Below, one piece after another: positions 18,077 through 26,432 of a stretch of DNA of 64,000 nucleotides. Origin of the DNA: JBFJKD01 sp041600415 (GTDB lineage: Bacteria > Pseudomonadota > Gammaproteobacteria > Pseudomonadales > Porticoccaceae); the NCBI GenBank assembly GCA_041600415.1, contig JBFIKF010000002.1, positions 62,001 to 126,000 on the forward strand. The letters run 5' to 3'. A program made the translations under genes and the position numbers. Each line of letters starts with the position of its first letter. Position 1 is the stretch's first letter. The notes beneath the pieces are model-generated. The model saw only the letters and a program-made list of their open reading frames with translations. It had not been told where the DNA came from and did no database searches.

Positions 18077-18383
18077 TCGTAGTGAGGTATTGACCTGGGC
18101 CAGATAACGTCAGCGATATTGATTAATATCATTCTGTCCATTTTTTTGTAAACTAAAACGTAATCGAGGTGTCGACTGGGTATCGCCACGGTCATCTGAA
18201 CGGCTTTGTATTATCATATGATTTCGCGGAGCACATCAAAAGAAGCGTTATTAACTGAGGCGCTATACGGTCTTGGCAGGGTTGGAGGCATTCGCCGTCG
18301 GCAGGGTGAATTACGCAACCCTGAAAATGGCTGGATGGCCGCCGCCTTACCATGTTCGCTTGTGTGAGCGGGAAGCGGTTAAT
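18077..18383. other. Non-coding stretch after the CoA-transferase stump
   Basis: No intact frame or RNA gene recognised. It directly follows the break point of the truncated gene and precedes the 3' end of the minus-strand secreted-protein gene, so it is likely decayed or inserted DNA. Confidence 0.5.
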
Positions 18384-19382
18384 CTAATCGGTGTCTAGGC
18401 TATCGAAGTTAATTGCCGCTTCCGATGAGGACGCCTCCGTATCAGATTCTATAACGGTAAATGCGATACGATCGACATCAGTAGCAGTTCTGATACTTCC
18501 ATTTTTGCCGAGTATTTCACCATCAACTGAAGTTGTCAGAACATTTCTTCCCAGTTTTAGGGGAGAGGAGAGTATTTCAAAAGTTCCCACCAAATTACGT
18601 GAATCCGCCGGGTCAGCAATGAACGACGGAGTGACGTCCTGTTTGTTGAGCATTGCCTTGAAGGTTTCTTGGTTAACAGTTTCACCATTTATGGCGAATT
18701 TTAACCGGAAAACAACAGGTGCTCTAAACTCATTATTTTTTTCCTGGAGATTAACAAATCCTAAAAAACCGTCTACGCCTGGACGCCTATTTCCAAGATA
18801 TATATTATCTGTTGATATTTTTACAGTCCCTTGAAAGAAACCATCCGGAAACGTAGGCACTATGAAGCCTTCATCTGCAAGATCTGCCGCGTCATCTACA
18901 ACAGCCAAACGTGTAAAACCTTGAACGTAAAACGATTCTTCTCCTAATAAGGAATAAGTCTGTAGTACAAAACCTGATTTTTGTTCGCCTGGTTTAATCT
19001 GATAAGCGCTGGGGAGTACGTTGCCATCCCATACATCAGGAATAGCAGCCTCATCAATGCCAACAGCAGTCCATGCGAATAGGCGCTTATTTTCGGAAAC
19101 ATCAAACCTCCAACCTTCAGGAGAAAACGCATTAACAATATCAATGTCCTCAATAGTTTCGATCATGAAGCTTTCAAGGCTTTGTACACTGCTAAAATCA
19201 TTAAAAATGTTATAAGTATAGGTATATAGCTGCGTGTCTTGATTTTGCTCAATGCCAACCGTTATATTAGCGCTTAACTTATTGGAGGGTTCAGGTGGTT
19301 CAACAACGGCTGAAATACATGAGTTATTCATGACAAAAAATATTGCCAGAATCCGCATTGTTTTACCAAAAAAATTGTCCAT
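18384..19382 (-). CDS. Secreted protein of unknown function
   Basis: A 332-residue protein with a probable N-terminal export signal (MRILAIFFVMNNSCISAVV after a short polar lead). GGAG lies 11 bases before the ATG at 19382. The mature part is acidic, beta-rich in appearance and has no motif I know; DNIYLGNRRPGVDGFLGF and FRLKFAINGETVNQETFKAML suggest an immunoglobulin-like or filamentous adhesin fold, but that is a guess. The C-terminus is Ser/Glu/Asp-rich. The gene is AT-richer than the neighbouring catabolic genes. It follows the metallopeptidase-like gene at 19404 by 21 bp, so the two form one operon and may act together outside the cytoplasm. Confidence 0.7.
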   Translation of the reverse strand: MDNFFGKTMRILAIFFVMNNSCISAVVEPPEPSNKLSANITVGIEQNQDTQLYTYTYNIFNDFSSVQSLESFMIETIEDIDIVNAFSPEGWRFDVSENKRLFAWTAVGIDEAAIPDVWDGNVLPSAYQIKPGEQKSGFVLQTYSLLGEESFYVQGFTRLAVVDDAADLADEGFIVPTFPDGFFQGTVKISTDNIYLGNRRPGVDGFLGFVNLQEKNNEFRAPVVFRLKFAINGETVNQETFKAMLNKQDVTPSFIADPADSRNLVGTFEILSSPLKLGRNVLTTSVDGEILGKNGSIRTATDVDRIAFTVIESDTEASSSEAAINFDSLDTD

Positions 19383-19403
19383 AACTATATTTTCTCCAAA
19401 ATA

Positions 19404-20216
19404 TTAACGTGGAATTCTAATATGATAATGGTTTCCTTCATTGATAAATAAGGCGTTTCCATTGCTCTCGCTGTTGACGATAGCCCTGAGAGTTTTCAGG
19501 TGAGTAATAGCAATGTCATCGATATCAATGTCATTTCCAAATCTATGTGATCCGTGAGGCCTGAGCCAGTTGTTGTAAATATCAAATAAGCCGCCTGCCT
19601 TTAAGCTGGCATCGTTTAATTTCAGTGGTGATGCATCAGGGAAAGCTTCTCCGAATTTTTCAGCCACTCGAGCGACAAAAGAGCTCATAGTGTCTGTAAC
19701 GTAGTGGTTGGAAGCATGCATTGATGTGACTCCTGGCTCCCCAAATGAACCGATTAGATCATAGCCCGCACTGACCGGAAGCGCAGATAAACTATTAACA
19801 GCCACGTCTATCTCAACAGTTAGCGAACGAACACCGCAAGAGTCAATAATTGCGGTGCCATTCAAAGAGACCATGCCCGACATTTCTGGGGCTGTGTAAA
19901 CTGTCAGGAAAGGAGTGTCGGGCAAATATCTACCTTCCGCCGGTTCCAACAGCCCCACTGGCCGATCAGCAGAGTGATGATCATGACCACCCTCGTACAT
20001 GACTGCTTGAAGTCCGAGTTGTATATCACAGGGAGCTGGGACATCAAGACATGTACAGGTGAATCCTAATTGTATTGTGGAAGTGTTTCTATCAAGATTC
20101 GTCGAGGTAACGCTAGGCTCAATGTTAAAAGCAGCTTTGACCGCCGAAGAGAAAATGAAGAGTACCAAATAAAAAATAATCGCAATTTTCGTCCCATCGA
20201 AACGCATATTGTGCAT
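19404..20216 (-). CDS. Secreted protein with a putative M15-type metallopeptidase-like C-terminus
   Basis: A 270-residue protein with a signal peptide (hydrophobic residues 11-25, then AVKAAF). The second Met, nine bases on, has better spacing to AAAGGGG. The C-terminus has GSHRFGNDIDIDD (H224, D231: spacing H-x6-D) and ends EGNHYHIRIPR (H263, H265). That order matches the zinc ligands of M15/VanX- and hedgehog-like peptidases (SxHxxGxAxD, then a late His). I infer a zinc peptidase or a degenerate relative. The N-terminal two thirds have two Cys-containing strands and HDHHSAD near residue 75, unlike ordinary murein peptidases. It is upstream of and likely co-transcribed with the gene at 18384. 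Confidence 0.65.
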   Translation of the reverse strand: MHNMRFDGTKIAIIFYLVLFIFSSAVKAAFNIEPSVTSTNLDRNTSTIQLGFTCTCLDVPAPCDIQLGLQAVMYEGGHDHHSADRPVGLLEPAEGRYLPDTPFLTVYTAPEMSGMVSLNGTAIIDSCGVRSLTVEIDVAVNSLSALPVSAGYDLIGSFGEPGVTSMHASNHYVTDTMSSFVARVAEKFGEAFPDASPLKLNDASLKAGGLFDIYNNWLRPHGSHRFGNDIDIDDIAITHLKTLRAIVNSESNGNALFINEGNHYHIRIPR

Positions 20217-20904
20217 GCCCCTTTAATTTGCGGTGTACGTATCATTAGCTGATTTATAATTCGGCCTAATTACTTTAATTGCCAGACCATAGCAAGATAG
20301 ATAAATCCTGTTATTAAATGCTTTTTTCTAAAAATTCGGAGCGTACTGTTTACAAATTTACTTATCTTTAACTTCTTTATAGCAAGAAAATTACGAGGAT
20401 TTCGATGTGTATAACGGCACGGCGTTAACGTGAAAGCGTTAATTATGAAGTGACGTTCCTGAGTGAAATGCCAGCGACGGCGTAGAGGTATGGATGCGGA
20501 AAAATAAACACGGCGCAAAAAATCGGCTGGTAGCGAGTTATGCCGTCTAAGGAGTATCCAGCTAAATCTTGGGGTGGTGAATCCTAGATACATCTTATAT
20601 TCCGTCCATGGAAATCAAGCTTATGGGTAGCACCTAATTTTTTTACGCAAGGCACCTGAACACCCTACTATCGAGGCGGACTCAATGTCAATCGATATTT
20701 TCTATGCTGTGGCGCCTATGCTCATAAAGGCTGTATCACGTTTGCACTTTGTGTAATGCAGGGAGTATTACGCAATAGCAACATCGTAAGTTTGCCCAAA
20801 ACTATTTCGAAGAGAGTATCCAATTTTCTATATAGCTTCCCGTTTGGATGCGATTAGATTAGTCGCCCATCACCCCAGCTGTGATTTCAAGAGGTGATGC
20901 CTGT

Positions 20905-20992
20905 TCCGGCCTCCGGCCGCTCTGGCCGTGTCGGCGACACGAGTGGCGTCGTCGCGTAATATTTCCAGCGTGCGCATCCGCAAAGCGCCCAC
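20905..20992 (-). pseudogene. Fragment of a hormone-sensitive-lipase-type esterase gene
   Basis: Translating the minus strand gives VGAL…LEILRDDATRVADTARAAGG, matching VGALETLLDDATRVAAKAKAAG of the intact esterase at 28522 apart from a four-residue insertion. DNA identity is also visible (GGCGTCGTCG and TTTCCAGCG are shared). Only this short block, just ahead of the region that carries the catalytic His in the intact gene, is recognisable, so it is a remnant. Confidence 0.7.
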
Positions 20993-21010
20993 TAGTGGCG
21001 AGGCCACTAG
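20992..21010. repeat. Perfect 8-bp hairpin with 3-base loop
   Basis: CTAGTGGC, loop GAG, then GCCACTAG. It abuts the end of the esterase remnant and may mark a rearrangement junction. No T-run follows. Confidence 0.5.
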
Positions 21011-21337
21011 ACTGAATCAGATGTGGTGTTGGGATATCATGGATTTGCCAAGTGAGGTTTAAGGGAGCTGTATCTGACTCTAAACCACCACGGGTTCGAG
21101 TCAGTCTGCGCTTCGCTCAGCGCCCTACAATTGGTCTATGCCAATCTGGTTTACGGTGGTTACCGGAATATTGACTTATATCAGCCAACCACAGCTATCA
21201 GGCAACAGTCCCTAGAATCGGTAGTGCATCAAACCCGCCTAATATCGTCCGCGCCGTAGCCTTGCGGGTTACCGAGCGTTAAAATCCCAGATGTTTCCGT
21301 AAATTTCCCCTCGTCGTAACTTAGCAAGGTTGTCCTA

Positions 21338-22510
21338 ATGAAGCTAGAAGGTATCAATATCCTGGATTTTTCGCTTTTCCTGCCCGGCCCCGCGCTCACT
21401 CAGGCGATGGCTGACCACGGCGCCGAGGTGATCAAGGTCGAACCAAGCAATGGCGGCGAGCCCAATCGGGAAATCGGCCCCAAACGGGACGGCGTATCCG
21501 TGTATTTTGCCAACACCCATCGCGGCAAAAAAAGCGTACAGCTTGATCTCAAAACCGAAGAGGGCAGGGAAATGGCCCTGCGCCTCGCCGATCGCGCCGA
21601 CGTGGTGATCGAGGCCTTTCGTCCCGGCGTAGTCAAACGCCTGGGTGTGGATTACGACACCATTAAAGCCCGCAATCCCGGGGTGGTCTACGCGTCCCTG
21701 TCCGCCTTCGGTCAAACCGGCCCCTACGTAAAGAAACCGGCCCACGATCTCGCCACCGAAGCCTATGCCGGCATTCTCAGCACCAACCTGGGTTTTGACG
21801 GCAAACCCGCGATTCCCGCCATTCCCAATGCGGATATGCTGACCTCGTTTATGGGTCTGTCGGCGGTGCTCATGGCGCTGCTGCGCCGCAAGGATACCGG
21901 GCAGGGTGATTACATTGATCTGGCCATGATGGATGCGCTGCTCGCCAGCGTGCCCAATAACATGGGCCCGGTATTCGCCGAGAAAAAACCGCCCGTGGTA
22001 AAAGAAGAGCGCACCTGGGGCGGGTACGCCATGTACAACATTTACCAGACCCGGGACGACAAATACATTGTGCTCGGCGCTTCCGAAATGCACTTTGCGG
22101 TGAACGTGCTCAACAAAATGGGCAGGCCCGATCTGATTAAATACTGCGAGCCGCCGCCGGGGCCAACCCAGGAGCCGGTTAAGACATTTTTGCGGGAAAC
22201 CTTCCTCACCAAAACCCAGCAGGAATGGATTGCATGGTTTGCCGACGTGGAAGCGGCCTTTGCACCCGTCAACGATCTGCGTCAGGGCGCGGACGACCCA
22301 CAAATTCGCGCGCGAAGCATGATCGTCGAGGACGACAATGGCTGGGAGCATATCGGCATCCCCATTAAATTTACTCAGGAGCCCGGCCGTATCAATTTCG
22401 CCGTGCCGCAACTGGGGGAACAAAACCGGGAACTGGCCCGCGCCGTGGGTTTCAGCGAAGAACAAATTGACGCCATGGCGAAAAAAGGCGTTTTTGGGGG
22501 CAACGGTTAA
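21338..22510 (+). CDS. Class III (CaiB/BaiF) CoA-transferase
   Basis: A 390-residue family III CoA-transferase. N-terminal DFSLFLPGPALTQAMADHGAEVIKVE is the usual start; the predicted catalytic Asp lies in KKPAHDLATEAYAG near residue 140, followed by MDALLA near 205. These enzymes move CoA between carboxylic acids, often activating a substrate at the expense of succinyl- or acyl-CoA. It is followed by a Baeyer-Villiger-type monooxygenase gene on the same strand after about 200 bp. A broken copy of its first codons lies 3.3 kb upstream (17996). Likely role: activation of an acid produced by ring or side-chain cleavage. The start ATG is preceded by AAGG, the same leader as in the remnant. Confidence 0.9.
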   Translation: MKLEGINILDFSLFLPGPALTQAMADHGAEVIKVEPSNGGEPNREIGPKRDGVSVYFANTHRGKKSVQLDLKTEEGREMALRLADRADVVIEAFRPGVVKRLGVDYDTIKARNPGVVYASLSAFGQTGPYVKKPAHDLATEAYAGILSTNLGFDGKPAIPAIPNADMLTSFMGLSAVLMALLRRKDTGQGDYIDLAMMDALLASVPNNMGPVFAEKKPPVVKEERTWGGYAMYNIYQTRDDKYIVLGASEMHFAVNVLNKMGRPDLIKYCEPPPGPTQEPVKTFLRETFLTKTQQEWIAWFADVEAAFAPVNDLRQGADDPQIRARSMIVEDDNGWEHIGIPIKFTQEPGRINFAVPQLGEQNRELARAVGFSEEQIDAMAKKGVFGGNG

Positions 22511-22712
22511 CGATCGGGGCAGAGGGTTAATGTCCGGTCGTCGGTTTGCCCCGCAGTTTGCGTCACGCTGCCTTCACCCTCTGGACGACAGGGGGAGCCC
22601 GCACCATAATGACCGTCCGGTAACCATCCGTTCCAGGCCCGCTGCTAATGAAATGCATGCCGGCGTGGCGCCACCTGGCAACACACGAATCGTGTTTTAA
22701 AGAGGAATATTG

Positions 22713-24362
22713 ATGTTTGATGATGACAACCAAGCCATCGCTTCCCAGCGGGCACACACATCCACCGACGCAGAAGTCGATGCCGTGGTCATCGGCGCCG
22801 GTGTCGCGGGTCTCTACCAGATTTATCAGTTGCGGGAACAAGGTCTGAATGTTCGGGGATTTGACGCCGCGTCGGATGTGGGTGGCACCTGGTACTGGAA
22901 CCGGTATCCGGGCGCGCGTTTTGATTCCGAGTCCCATGTCTATCAGTATATTTTCTCCGAAGAGCTCTACAAGGGCTGGAGCTGGAGCGAACGCTTTCCC
23001 GGACAGCCGGAAATTGAGCGCTGGATGCACTACGTGGCCGACCGCCTGGATCTGCGTCGCAACATCCAGTTCAGCACCACCATCAAAAGTGCCCATTTCA
23101 ACGAGACTACCGAGCGCTGGACGGTTACCACCGACAGCGGTGAAGTAATCGACACCCGCTATGTAATCTCCTGCTGCGGTATGCTGTCGGCGCCACTTTC
23201 ATCCCTGTTTCCCGGACAGGAAACTTTCAAGGGGCAAATTTTTCACACCGCCCGCTGGCCCAGGGAGCCGGTGGATTTTGCCGGCAAGCGGGTTGCTGTC
23301 ATTGGCAACGGCGCCACCGGTATTCAGGTGATTCAAACCATCGCCGAGCAGGTCGAACACCTGTCGGTGTTTATCCGTACGCCCCAATACATTCTGCCCA
23401 TGAAAAATCCCCGGTTTAGCGCTGCGGATGTCGACGCCTACAAATCCAAATTTAAAATGCTCGCCGACAAACTGCCTAACACCTTTAGCGGTATGCAATA
23501 CGAAGTGGAGCACACCTGGGCGGAACTGACCCCGGAACAGCGCCTCGAGGTGCTTGAAGAAGGCTGGAACGATGGCTCCCTGAAATTATGGCTGGCCTCA
23601 TTCGCCGAAGTGTTCACCGACGAAGAAGTCAGCGAGCAGATCTCGGAATTTATTCGCGAAAAAATGCGCGCCCGACTCAAGGACCCCAAACTCTGTGAAT
23701 TGTTGATACCCTCAGAGTATGGCTTTGGCACTCACCGGGTTCCCCTGGAGACCAACTACCTGGAAGTTTATCTGCGACCCAATGTGGAGATCGTCAGCGT
23801 CAAGGATAACCCCATCGCGGCCATCACCCCGGAAGGCATCCAGACCGCCGACGGCACTGTCCATGCCTTTGATATCATCGTCCTGGCCACCGGCTTCGAC
23901 GCTGGCACCGGCGCTTTGACGCGCATTGATATCCGTGGCCGGGAAGGGCGCTCGCTGAAGGAAGACTGGAGCAAAGACATCCGCACCACCATGGGCCTGC
24001 AGGTACACGGCTACCCGAACCTGTTCACCACCGGCGCGCCCCTCGCGCCTTCGGCGGCGTTGTGCAACATGACCACCTGTCTGCAACAACAGACCGAGTG
24101 GATCAGCGCCTGCATCAAGTATTTGCGCAGCAACAACCTGAAATCCATAGAACCGACGTTGGCAGTGGAGGACCAGTGGATCGCCCACCACGAGGAACTT
24201 GCCAGCGCGACCCTCGTCAACAAAACATCCTCCTGGTACATGGGTTCAAACGTCGAGGGCAAACCGCGGCGACTACTGTCCTATATCGGCGGTGTAGGGG
24301 AGTACCGCAGCCGTTGCAGCGCAGTGGCCGAGCAAGGTTATCCCGGCTTCGAAAAACACTGA
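22713..24362 (+). CDS. Type I Baeyer-Villiger-type flavin monooxygenase
   Basis: A 549-residue FAD/NADPH monooxygenase. GAGVAG (28-33) binds FAD, GNGATG (198-203) binds NADPH, and FKGQIFHTARWP (172-183) fits the Baeyer-Villiger fingerprint FxGxxxHxxxW[PD]. GGTWYWNRYPGARFDSES is typical of cyclohexanone- and steroid-type enzymes. I use ATG 22713 (AGAGG at 22701-22705), not the TTG one codon earlier. Such enzymes insert oxygen beside a ketone to give an ester or lactone. Nearby esterases (15478, 28522, 29492, 30460) and the lactonase at 9022 could then hydrolyse it. The substrate cannot be stated. Confidence 0.93.
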   Translation: MFDDDNQAIASQRAHTSTDAEVDAVVIGAGVAGLYQIYQLREQGLNVRGFDAASDVGGTWYWNRYPGARFDSESHVYQYIFSEELYKGWSWSERFPGQPEIERWMHYVADRLDLRRNIQFSTTIKSAHFNETTERWTVTTDSGEVIDTRYVISCCGMLSAPLSSLFPGQETFKGQIFHTARWPREPVDFAGKRVAVIGNGATGIQVIQTIAEQVEHLSVFIRTPQYILPMKNPRFSAADVDAYKSKFKMLADKLPNTFSGMQYEVEHTWAELTPEQRLEVLEEGWNDGSLKLWLASFAEVFTDEEVSEQISEFIREKMRARLKDPKLCELLIPSEYGFGTHRVPLETNYLEVYLRPNVEIVSVKDNPIAAITPEGIQTADGTVHAFDIIVLATGFDAGTGALTRIDIRGREGRSLKEDWSKDIRTTMGLQVHGYPNLFTTGAPLAPSAALCNMTTCLQQQTEWISACIKYLRSNNLKSIEPTLAVEDQWIAHHEELASATLVNKTSSWYMGSNVEGKPRRLLSYIGGVGEYRSRCSAVAEQGYPGFEKH

Positions 24363-24618
24363 CAAGACCTGGCAGCGTCAGGGCAGGGCGCAAGGACGCG
24401 CCTCGACGAGCCGGACAGACCGGACAAGCTATAATAGAGGTAAGGCTATTTAGCCATTGCCAAAACCATCGCGCGGTTTATACTCCCACCGTGCGCGGTT
24501 ATCCCCCCGGCGAAATTAAAATAATCCGGATGTACAAGGAGTTATAAAAACAGCCCAGTAGATACGGGGAACCCTGTATCAAAAATAACGAGACCCCCTC
24601 GCTTTGCACCTTACAAGA
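24363..24618. other. Intergenic region before the cassette-like island
   Basis: No gene seen. It separates the GC-rich monooxygenase gene from the first 103-bp structured repeat and the AT-rich HEPN gene, so one boundary of the acquired island lies here. Confidence 0.5.
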
Positions 24619-24721
24619 ATACGGATATCTTGAAAAACCAGATTAAAAACAAAAAGTTACCGAAACACCGCGCAATAACCCCGGTGGCAAAGCGCGCATG
24701 CGCCATATACAAATGTTAGGC
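24619..24721 (+). repeat. 103-bp structured repeat, copy 1 (ends in an attC-like core site)
   Basis: Aligned without gaps to 27428-27530; by hand count about 84 of 103 positions agree. Both begin ATACGGATATCTTGAAAAAC. Three local stems keep pairing through paired changes: ACCG/CGGT, GCGC/GCGC and CAT/ATG here become GCCG/CGGC, GCGT/ACGC and CAC/GTG in copy 2. It ends in GTTAGGC (24715-24721), which fits the integron core GTTRRRY, 7 bp before the HEPN start codon. No matching R'' box (GCCTAAC) was found upstream, so it is not a complete canonical attC by eye. Confidence 0.75.
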
Positions 24722-24728
24722 ATATATC

Positions 24729-25820
24729 ATGAGTACTGAAACATTAGGCGTAAGACGTTTATATGATGCACTCGGGTGTAATGTCACAGATAAAAAAAAG
24801 ATTCTCGTTAAAGGGAATATTGTAGGCGATAAACATTGTTCAATATATCTGGGCCCAAATCCACCTCTAGGTGTTATGACTCTAGAGGCTGATCAGTATG
24901 GGATTCCTGGAAAAAATTCAAAAATACTAAACACCAATATTGAATACAAGTCAGATTGCTTTTTGGAAATTGTTATAACAATGGAGCATGAGGTTTCTAA
25001 GGAAATAAGTGAAGGCATCCAAAATAAAGATAAAAATACTAGAGAAGAACTTCTTTCAATAATCAAGAAGAAGTCAAACCTATTTGAAAAATTAATTGAT
25101 TCTATTAGTGGAATTATTGGATTAAAATTTCATCGACAACTTGTACTAAAGCCTCTTATTGAAAACCCTTTTATTCTGTCTGGGCCGGAACCAGTCAGTA
25201 GTTTTGTAGGACCAGCTATTGAAGTACTTGAACCAATTGGCATTAATGAAAAAGCTGGCCCCATTCTTGAGAGCTATCTCAAAGGGTTAGAATCTATTCA
25301 GGAGGATATTCTAGCTAAAGCAGGAAGTGTTTTTCACTGGCTAACTAAAGCGTGGAGAGAACAGGATCCAGTCGCTAAATTCATTTATCTATTTATACCC
25401 TTAGAGGCAATACTTCAATCTGATGAAGAAATACCAAATGATGCTCATAAAAATATAGAATCTCTTGTTGAGTTGGTCGGAAAATCAGATACGGATAACA
25501 AGGAAAGTCTATTGTCATTTCTTGAAATGACTAAAAAGAAATATGGCCCTAATTTGAATGCTCGATTTGAAGAGTTTGCTAGAAAATCTGATATTCCTGG
25601 CTGGGAAACTGATGTTGCTGTTTTTAAAAAGTATAACCGTATGCGGAATTTATTGGTTCATGCTGGCCGGAGGGATATTCGAACACATATTAATATCGCG
25701 GAAGAGACAAGAACACTGGAAGACCTAGTTGAACGCTACTTAGGTGTTGCATTTCTGGGCGGTCACGATGTATATCCCAGTAGGTGGCGACCAATAAGAG
25801 AACAAATGCCTAACAAATAG
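24729..25820 (+). CDS. HEPN-domain protein on an integron-like cassette
   Basis: A 363-residue soluble protein, strongly AT-rich compared with its flanks. The C-terminal third looks like an ApeA/RiboL-PSP-type HEPN domain: a helix with DPVAKFIYLFIPLEAIL near 213-229, then RMRNLLVHAGRRD near 304, which contains the Rx4H RNase motif (R306, H311). The N-terminal 190 residues have no motif I recognise. HEPN proteins of this kind are RNA-cutting effectors in toxin-antitoxin and anti-phage systems. The start lies 7 bp after a GTTAGGC core and the stop is inside an attC site, the compact layout of a gene cassette. No partner antitoxin is adjacent. Function as an RNase is inferred. Confidence 0.75.
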   Translation: MSTETLGVRRLYDALGCNVTDKKKILVKGNIVGDKHCSIYLGPNPPLGVMTLEADQYGIPGKNSKILNTNIEYKSDCFLEIVITMEHEVSKEISEGIQNKDKNTREELLSIIKKKSNLFEKLIDSISGIIGLKFHRQLVLKPLIENPFILSGPEPVSSFVGPAIEVLEPIGINEKAGPILESYLKGLESIQEDILAKAGSVFHWLTKAWREQDPVAKFIYLFIPLEAILQSDEEIPNDAHKNIESLVELVGKSDTDNKESLLSFLEMTKKKYGPNLNARFEEFARKSDIPGWETDVAVFKKYNRMRNLLVHAGRRDIRTHINIAEETRTLEDLVERYLGVAFLGGHDVYPSRWRPIREQMPNK

Positions 25821-25873
25821 TTAAACCAGATCGGCGCAAAAAGCGCGCCTCCTGGTTAACTCAGACGTTAGGC
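25808..25873 (+). mobile_element. attC recombination site (66 bp)
   Basis: R'' GCCTAAC (25808-25814) pairs perfectly with R' GTTAGGC (25867-25873). Inside, GTTAAACCAG pairs with CTGGTTAAC leaving one unpaired A, like the extrahelical base needed for strand choice by integron integrase. A further GGCGC/GCGCC stem closes the hairpin. The stop codon of the HEPN gene lies between R'' and the inner stem. No integrase gene is in the window, so this is an orphan (CALIN-type) site. Confidence 0.85.
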
Positions 25874-25908
25874 GGCCTTCTTAATTCACAGCAGAGGACA
25901 AATAAGAA

Positions 25909-26337
25909 ATGTCTAAAATCACCACGATCGCTACGATTCTGCTCGGCATTATTTTTACGCCTGTATCAAACGCCGCTTCCGTGCTTGAAGAGCTTGCTGC
26001 GGCGAATAAAGCATTCGAGAAAGCCTTAATGAAAGGTGACGTTGACTATCTGGTCAACGATTACACTGACGACGGTTGTGTCATTGCACCAATAGCTGGA
26101 GAAATCTGTGGAAAAAAATCGATCCGGGCGTTCTGGGAGTCTGTCATTTCAACAAATCCGAAGAACGTCGAGATAATCACAGAGAAAGCCGAAAGCGAAG
26201 GAGATCTAGCTTTTGCTACCGGCCAACTTCTCATTACGGATGCCGAATCGACAGTTCACAAAAACCGATTTGTGTTGGTATTTAGAAAGATTGAGGGGGT
26301 GTGGAAGCTCCGAGTGGATTCATGGAATCCTCAATAA
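25909..26337 (+). CDS. Exported SnoaL/DUF4440-type (NTF2-like) protein
   Basis: A 142-residue protein with a cleavable signal peptide (residues 1-22, ending VSNAAS). The mature part fits the cystatin/NTF2 cone fold of the DUF4440/SnoaL group: ELAAANKAFEKALMKGDVDYLVNDYTDD at the start and the closing strand FRKIEGVWKLRVDSWNPQ. Such proteins bind or convert small molecules but mostly lack a known role. AGAGGAC and AAGAA lie before ATG 25909. It follows the attC site directly and may be the gene of the next cassette, though no complete attC is seen after it. Confidence 0.75.
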   Translation: MSKITTIATILLGIIFTPVSNAASVLEELAAANKAFEKALMKGDVDYLVNDYTDDGCVIAPIAGEICGKKSIRAFWESVISTNPKNVEIITEKAESEGDLAFATGQLLITDAESTVHKNRFVLVFRKIEGVWKLRVDSWNPQ

Positions 26338-26432
26338 AAGGGCTACTGTTTCGGTGGTGCCCGCCTCATCGGATGCTGCGATGGGCCGGTTATTGAGAGA
26401 TTAACCAGTTACGGTAAATACGAGGCCACGTC

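Larger units (their letters stand above)
20217..21337. other. 1.1-kb region of remnants between the secreted-protein operon and the CoA-transferase
   Basis: No intact gene. It contains an esterase fragment (20905-20992), a hairpin (20992-21010) and the leader of the CoA-transferase gene. A 107-codon minus frame at 20270-20593 has no ribosome site or familiar motif. I read the region as decayed DNA at an insertion or deletion site, flanked by the truncated and intact CoA-transferase copies. Confidence 0.55.

Noticed and set aside
18285..18330. GRVNYA-like translation resembling the GRINFA segment near the end of the CoA-transferase
   Set aside because: Only six residues agree and the DNA match is weak. 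This could be chance, so I do not call it a 3' remnant.
20270..20593. 107-codon minus frame
   Set aside because: No ribosome site, odd composition and inside a zone of remnants.
21091..21106. GGGTTCGAGTC, similar to a tRNA T-arm
   Set aside because: The flanking bases do not pair as a T-stem and no acceptor or anticodon arm is present.
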